The notes below the pieces were generated by a model, which made no database searches, had not been told where the DNA came from, and saw only the letters and a list, made by a program, of their open reading frames with translations. The translations under genes were made by a program, and so were the position numbers. A stretch of 5,885 bases of DNA from an uncultured beta proteobacterium (GTDB taxonomy: Bacteria > Pseudomonadota > Gammaproteobacteria > Burkholderiales > Burkholderiaceae), in contig CAJAFJ010000656.1 in the NCBI GenBank assembly GCA_903938955.1, forward strand, positions 1 to 5,885, given 5' to 3'. Below are positions 5,512 to 5,885 of this stretch, in pieces (position 1 is the first letter of the stretch; every line of letters starts with the position of its first letter).

Positions 5512-5885
5512 ATGAATGTTCCAGATTCCTTCACTCCTGCGCCAGCCGCCATCGTTTCGATTGATCTGCAAGACCGCAGTTATCAAATTGCCATTGGCAG
5601 TGCGCTTTTTGACAACCCACTGACTTATTCAGAGCTTCCTGCCGCCAGCAGTGTGCTGATTGTGAGCAACACCACGGTGGGGCCGTTGTATGCCGAGCGT
5701 TTGAAAGCGGCTTTGTCGGGCAAGTATGCCAAGGTGCATACGGTGATCCTGCCCGACGGCGAGGTTTATAAAACCTGGGAAACACTCAACCTGATTTTTG
5801 ACGCTTTGCTGCAAAACGGGTGCGACCGCAAGACGATTCTTTTCGCCCTGGGTGGCGGTGTGGTGGGGGACATGACCGGTTTTGC
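5512..5885 (+). CDS. aroB: 3-dehydroquinate synthase, 5' part, truncated by window end
   Basis: AroB converts DAHP to 3-dehydroquinate (NAD- and metal-dependent, cytoplasmic), the second step of the shikimate pathway. 124 residues are visible, about one third of the usual 350-370. The N-terminal nucleotide-binding domain is recognisable: [15 protein letters not shown] (15-29), [17 protein letters not shown] (48-64), [20 protein letters not shown] (81-100) and the NAD-binding [11 protein letters not shown] (114-124). The frame is intact to the window edge. The start is uncertain. ATG at 5512 gives the usual short lead before the first strand, but its G-run (5507-5510) is too close to act as a Shine-Dalgarno. 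The in-frame ATG at 5476 would add 12 residues ([12 protein letters not shown]) and leave 30 bases after aroK, also without a clear Shine-Dalgarno. Co-transcription with aroK is likely. Confidence 0.93.
   Translation, partial: MNVPDSFTPAPAAIVSIDLQDRSYQIAIGSALFDNPLTYSELPAASSVLIVSNTTVGPLYAERLKAALSGKYAKVHTVILPDGEVYKTWETLNLIFDALLQNGCDRKTILFALGGGVVGDMTGF

Noticed and set aside
5531..5814. Minus-strand open frames opposite aroB
   Set aside because: They have low-complexity, Cys/His/Arg-rich translations and lie opposite a clear AroB reading frame.

Overview
The window reads as a chromosomal segment of a betaproteobacterium, most likely a Burkholderiales/Comamonadaceae member of the Rhodoferax–Polaromonas type. 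This rests on protein flavour and gene order (pilP-pilQ … aroK-aroB, all on the + strand) and on moderate GC. No database search was possible. There are no rRNA, tRNA, CRISPR or insertion-sequence signatures.

Layout. Positions 1-159 are a non-coding or mostly non-coding leader with a long imperfect stem-loop (40-82), a second hairpin (98-125) and a good ribosome binding site. Position 160 opens an unusual reading frame. Its first 47 residues are the N-terminus of methylenetetrahydrofolate reductase (MetF). From about residue 48 it becomes the type IV pilus assembly lipoprotein PilP, entered at the lipobox, so PilP's hydrophobic signal segment and pilM-pilN-pilO upstream are absent. PilP overlaps the full-length secretin gene pilQ (795-2924) by an ATGA. 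After 35 bases comes a 655-residue lipoprotein built of invasin/Ig-like (Big-type) beta domains (2960-4927). It carries a run of nine G immediately after its lipidated cysteine, and an acidic, possibly calcium-binding, insertion. Its stop codon overlaps the TTG start of aroK (shikimate kinase, 4924-5445), which is followed by the 5' part of aroB (3-dehydroquinate synthase), cut by the window end.

How they work together. PilP and PilQ form the periplasmic/outer-membrane exit of the type IV pilus. The Ig-like lipoprotein is probably an outer-membrane or surface protein, possibly tied to pili or adhesion, but that is inference from position. AroK and AroB are housekeeping shikimate-pathway enzymes that often sit downstream of pilQ in proteobacteria. 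All genes are tightly packed and could be one transcript.

The points most worth checking are the in-frame metF::pilP junction near base 300 (real deletion/rearrangement or assembly chimera), the G9 tract as a possible phase-variation switch, and the apparent dependence of aroK translation on the lipoprotein gene through the TTGA overlap. No stretch above 300 bases lacks a gene.
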